Below are positions 61,188-64,000 of a DNA stretch of 64,000 nucleotides, in pieces. The translations under genes were made by a program, and so were the position numbers. The notes beneath the pieces were generated by a model that made no database searches, was not told where the DNA came from, and saw nothing but the letters and a program-made list of their open reading frames with translations. The DNA is from Halictus rubicundus (Eukaryota; Arthropoda; Insecta; Hymenoptera; Halictidae), in assembly GCF_050948215.1 (NCBI RefSeq), contig NC_135151.1, positions 6,178,220 to 6,242,219 on the forward strand. The letters run 5' to 3'. Position 1 is the first letter of the stretch. Each line of letters starts with the position of its first letter.

Positions 61188-62511
61188 GTTTGAAAAAAGA
61201 ATGGATATAAACACAGGTCTTAACGTTAGGCTCCACTATAAACATATCAACGTTTAGGGGTAGATTGTGATCCATTTTACGCAGAGATTTCATAAAGAGT
61301 CTTTGCTCAACACGATTTAAAATTTCGATGATGATGTATTTTTGCGGACGTTTCCTTCACCCTATCGCTCTAATAATGTTGGTGCCGATGTGACCCATCA
61401 TCGGGATTGCCAATACCGTTGAGTGGAATTTGTGTGTGTTAGGATTTGATATTTTTCCTGTGTGATTCGTATAAACAAAATTCAATCTAAAATTCCAATT
61501 AAACAGGTCTTGGCACCAGACGTTCACCTAACCAGATCAGCTGGTAACGAATGTGTTAATTTCACTTGGAAGCAGGTCTCCTAATTGTTACTGCAATTGT
61601 GAATACTTTTGGGTGATCACGCGTCTTTCTTCTTAACCTCTACGAAAAATGTACAATCAATGAAATTCTGAAAACTATTAAAAACTAATAAAATTCTCTT
61701 CATTTTTAATAACTCATTAAACTCATTACGCGTTCATAAGAACTCGTTAAACATGTTTTCCTCAACAAGTTGTGGAACGATTGCACCGAGATATTGAACA
61801 TCTTCGAGTTCGTGTCGATGTCAGATACAATACTACGTTGGACATGTTATGAATTGTCGTTCCAGAAAAGTGAATATGACCTTCGATTTTTTCTCGAAAA
61901 AATTATATTTTCAAAGTGTATTCGTGAATCCATCAAATTGAAACACAATTATCGGGACATTAGAGACCTCGTAGGCGAAGGAGTGGCTCGCACCGCCGTC
62001 GATTCGCCTAATTAAAATCGATATTCGAAATCAATTTAAAGCCGCGGCGATAACAGCGGTAATCCCGGGAGGCATTACGTTCAATTTCCGCGGTGAACGT
62101 CGGGAAACCGGCGTCCCAGGGAAACTTAATTTCAATTGGACACGCGAGCCCGCGACAGAAGAAGGACGCCGAGCGTGTCCATGGGGTGAGAGTAAATTGA
62201 ACAATGGGACATCGTGGCGTCTTTTCTAGGTCGTCGCCAGGGGAGTCCACCGCCGACACCCTTGGACAGGGGTTGCAAGCTAAGTAGAAACAGAACTACC
62301 GACACGTGGTGGCCAGCCATTAACCCAGATTCATAGGTCATTCTCGGTTTAATCGTACCTCCTAGTTCGACACGCTGCTAAATGCGCTTTCGAGCTAAAA
62401 TACTTTCGCTCCTATTGAATGCCTCAACAATATTCTGATCACAGCGATGCTGCGAGAAGTGTAACCATTATTTTTTCTATACAACTCCTTTGTGGTTAAT
62501 TATTTCTTTGC
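61188..62511. other. Non-coding DNA before the satellite
   Basis: AT-rich to about 61.9 kb, then a GC-richer patch at 61.97-62.35 kb with only unrecognised short open frames. Nothing that I can assign. Confidence 0.45.
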
Positions 62512-64000
62512 GCAATAAAACTGGGGAAATGCAAATTTTCTAAGTTGAGCGAGGTTTAATTTGTAAAAATTTGGGGGCGTATCAGAGTCACTGGATCAGT
62601 TCATAAAATTGGGGTTATACAAATTTTCTAAGCTCAGTGAGGGTTAACTTGTACAAATTTGGAGGTGTATCAGTGGATCAGTTCATAAAATTGGGATAAC
62701 AAAAATTTTCTGAGCAGAGTCAGGGTTGATTTATAAAAATTTAGGGGTGTGTAGGAGTCAGTGGATCAATTCGTAAAAGTGGGATAACAAAAATTTTCTG
62801 AGCAGAGTGAGGGTTAATTTGTTCAAATTTGGGAGTGTATCAGAGTCAGTGGATCAGTTCATAAAGTTGGGATAACAAAAATTTTCTGAGCAGAGTGAGG
62901 GTTGATTTATAAAAATTTAAGGGTGTGTAGGAGTCAGTGGATCAGTTCATAAAAGTGGGATAACAAAAATTTTCTGAGCAGAGTGAGGGTTAATTTGTTC
63001 AAATTTGGGGGTGTATCAGAGTCACTGGATCAGTTCATAAAATTGGGATAACAAAAGTTTTCTGAGCAGAGTCAGGGTTGATTTATAAAAATTTAGGGGT
63101 GTGTAGGAGTCAGTGGATCAGTTCACAAAAGTGGGATAACAAACATTTTCTGAGCAGAGTGAGGGTTAATTTGTTCAAATTTGGGGGTGTATCAGACTCG
63201 CTGGATCAGTTCATAAAATTGGGATAACAAAAGTTTTCTGAGCAGAGTCAGGGTTGATTTATACAAATTTAGGGGTGTGTAGGAGTCAGTGGATCAGTTC
63301 ACAAAACTGGGATAACAAACATTTTCTGAGCAGAGTGAGGGTTAATTTGTTCAAATTTGGGGGTGTATCAGAGTCACTGGATCAGTTCATAAAATTGGGG
63401 TTATACAAATTTTCTAAGCTCAGTGAGGGTTAACTTGTAAAAATTTGGAGGTGTATCAGTGGATCAGTTCATCAAATTGGGATAACAAAAATTTTCTGAG
63501 CAGAGTCAGGGTTGATTTATAAAAATTTAGGGGTGTGTAGGAGTCAGTGGATCAGTTCGTAAAAGTGGGATAACAAAAATTTTCTGAGCAGAGTGAGGGT
63601 TAATTTGTTCAAATTTGGGAGTGTATCAGAGTCAGTGGATCAGTTCATAAAGTTGGGATAACAAAAATTTTCTGAGCAGAGTGAGGGTTGATTTATAAAA
63701 ATTTAGGGGTGTGTAGGAGTCAGTGGATCAGTTTACAAAAGTGGGATAACAAACATTTTCTGAGCAGAGTGAGGGTTAATTTGTTCAAATTTGGGGGTGT
63801 ATCAGAGTCACTGGATCAGTTCATAAAATTGGGATAACAAAAATTTTCTGAGCAGAGTCAGGGTTGATTTATAAAAATTTAGGGGTGTGTAGGAGTCAGT
63901 GGATCAGTTCATAAAAGTGGGATAACAAACATTTTCTGAGCAGAGTGAGGGTTAATTTGTTCAAATTTTGGGGTGTATCAGAGTCACTGGATCAGTTCAT
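62512..64000. repeat. Satellite array: alternating 88-bp monomers in a 786-bp, nine-monomer higher-order unit
   Basis: Monomers begin at TGGATCAGTT: 62592, 62674, 62762, 62850, 62938, 63026, 63114, 63202, 63290, 63378, 63460, 63548, 63636, 63724, 63812, 63900, 63988. All are 88 bp apart except those starting at 62592 and 63378, which are 82 bp. Two monomer types alternate: A (GGTTGATTTATAAAAATTTA, ending GTGTGTAGGAGTCAG) and B (GGTTAATTTGTTCAAATTTG, ending GTGTATCAGAGTCA). The 82-bp variant (GGGGTTATACAAATTTTCTA) marks the larger period of 786 bp. A degenerate monomer at about 62512-62591 is the array edge. The array continues past the window. Confidence 0.95.

Noticed and set aside
62512..64000. 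Regular repeats that might suggest a CRISPR array
   Set aside because: Units are contiguous 82-88 bp monomers with no unique spacers, in a eukaryotic genome; this is satellite DNA.

Overview
This is a 64-kb stretch of an insect nuclear genome, most likely hymenopteran (bee, ant or wasp). The evidence is spliced genes with GT-AG introns of about 70-100 bp beside very long ones, AT-rich non-coding DNA with short GC-rich islands, insect-type gene families, a true LC3-class ATG8 gene, and many short inverted-repeat transposon relics. The hymenopteran assignment is inference; no species can be named from the sequence alone.

Layout, left to right. At 6.4-7.7 kb (minus) lies a large 5' coding exon of a class II DYRK kinase; its later exons lie beyond the left edge. 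At 12.8-13.6 kb (plus) is a complete three-exon MAP1LC3/ATG8 gene. At 20.4-23.3 kb (plus) is a complete NR2C-type nuclear receptor, HR78 (TR2/TR4 orthologue), with three tandem homologous phase-0 exons in its N-terminal region. At 30.0-39.9 kb (plus) is the p38-activated kinase MAPKAPK2 (MK2), with a 7.7-kb first coding intron. At 43.3-45.3 kb (minus) is EDC3, the P-body decapping scaffold. At 49.7-55.4 kb (minus) are the last eight coding exons of a GPI-anchored adhesion protein with three Ig domains and one FN3 domain, of the Wrapper/Klingon type; its signal-peptide exon was not found. The right edge, from about 62.5 kb, is a satellite array with an alternating 88-bp monomer and a 786-bp nine-monomer higher-order period.

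The genes show no common pathway: two kinases, an autophagy modifier, a nuclear receptor, an mRNA-decay factor and a neural/glial-type adhesion molecule, on both strands, as is usual for an insect euchromatic block. What stands out is the density of non-autonomous elements. These include hAT-like pieces with 8-bp target duplications, TTAA-bounded piggyBac-like pieces, long foldback elements, a triple-nested insertion in an HR78 intron, and a foldback carrying tRNA-like A/B-box sequences in an intron of the Ig gene. I saw no CRISPR array, operon, integrated virus or toxin gene, and nothing that amounts to a new multi-gene system. The strongest leads are the HR78 exon triplication and the satellite structure. 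All gene models come from reading frames and splice consensus by eye.
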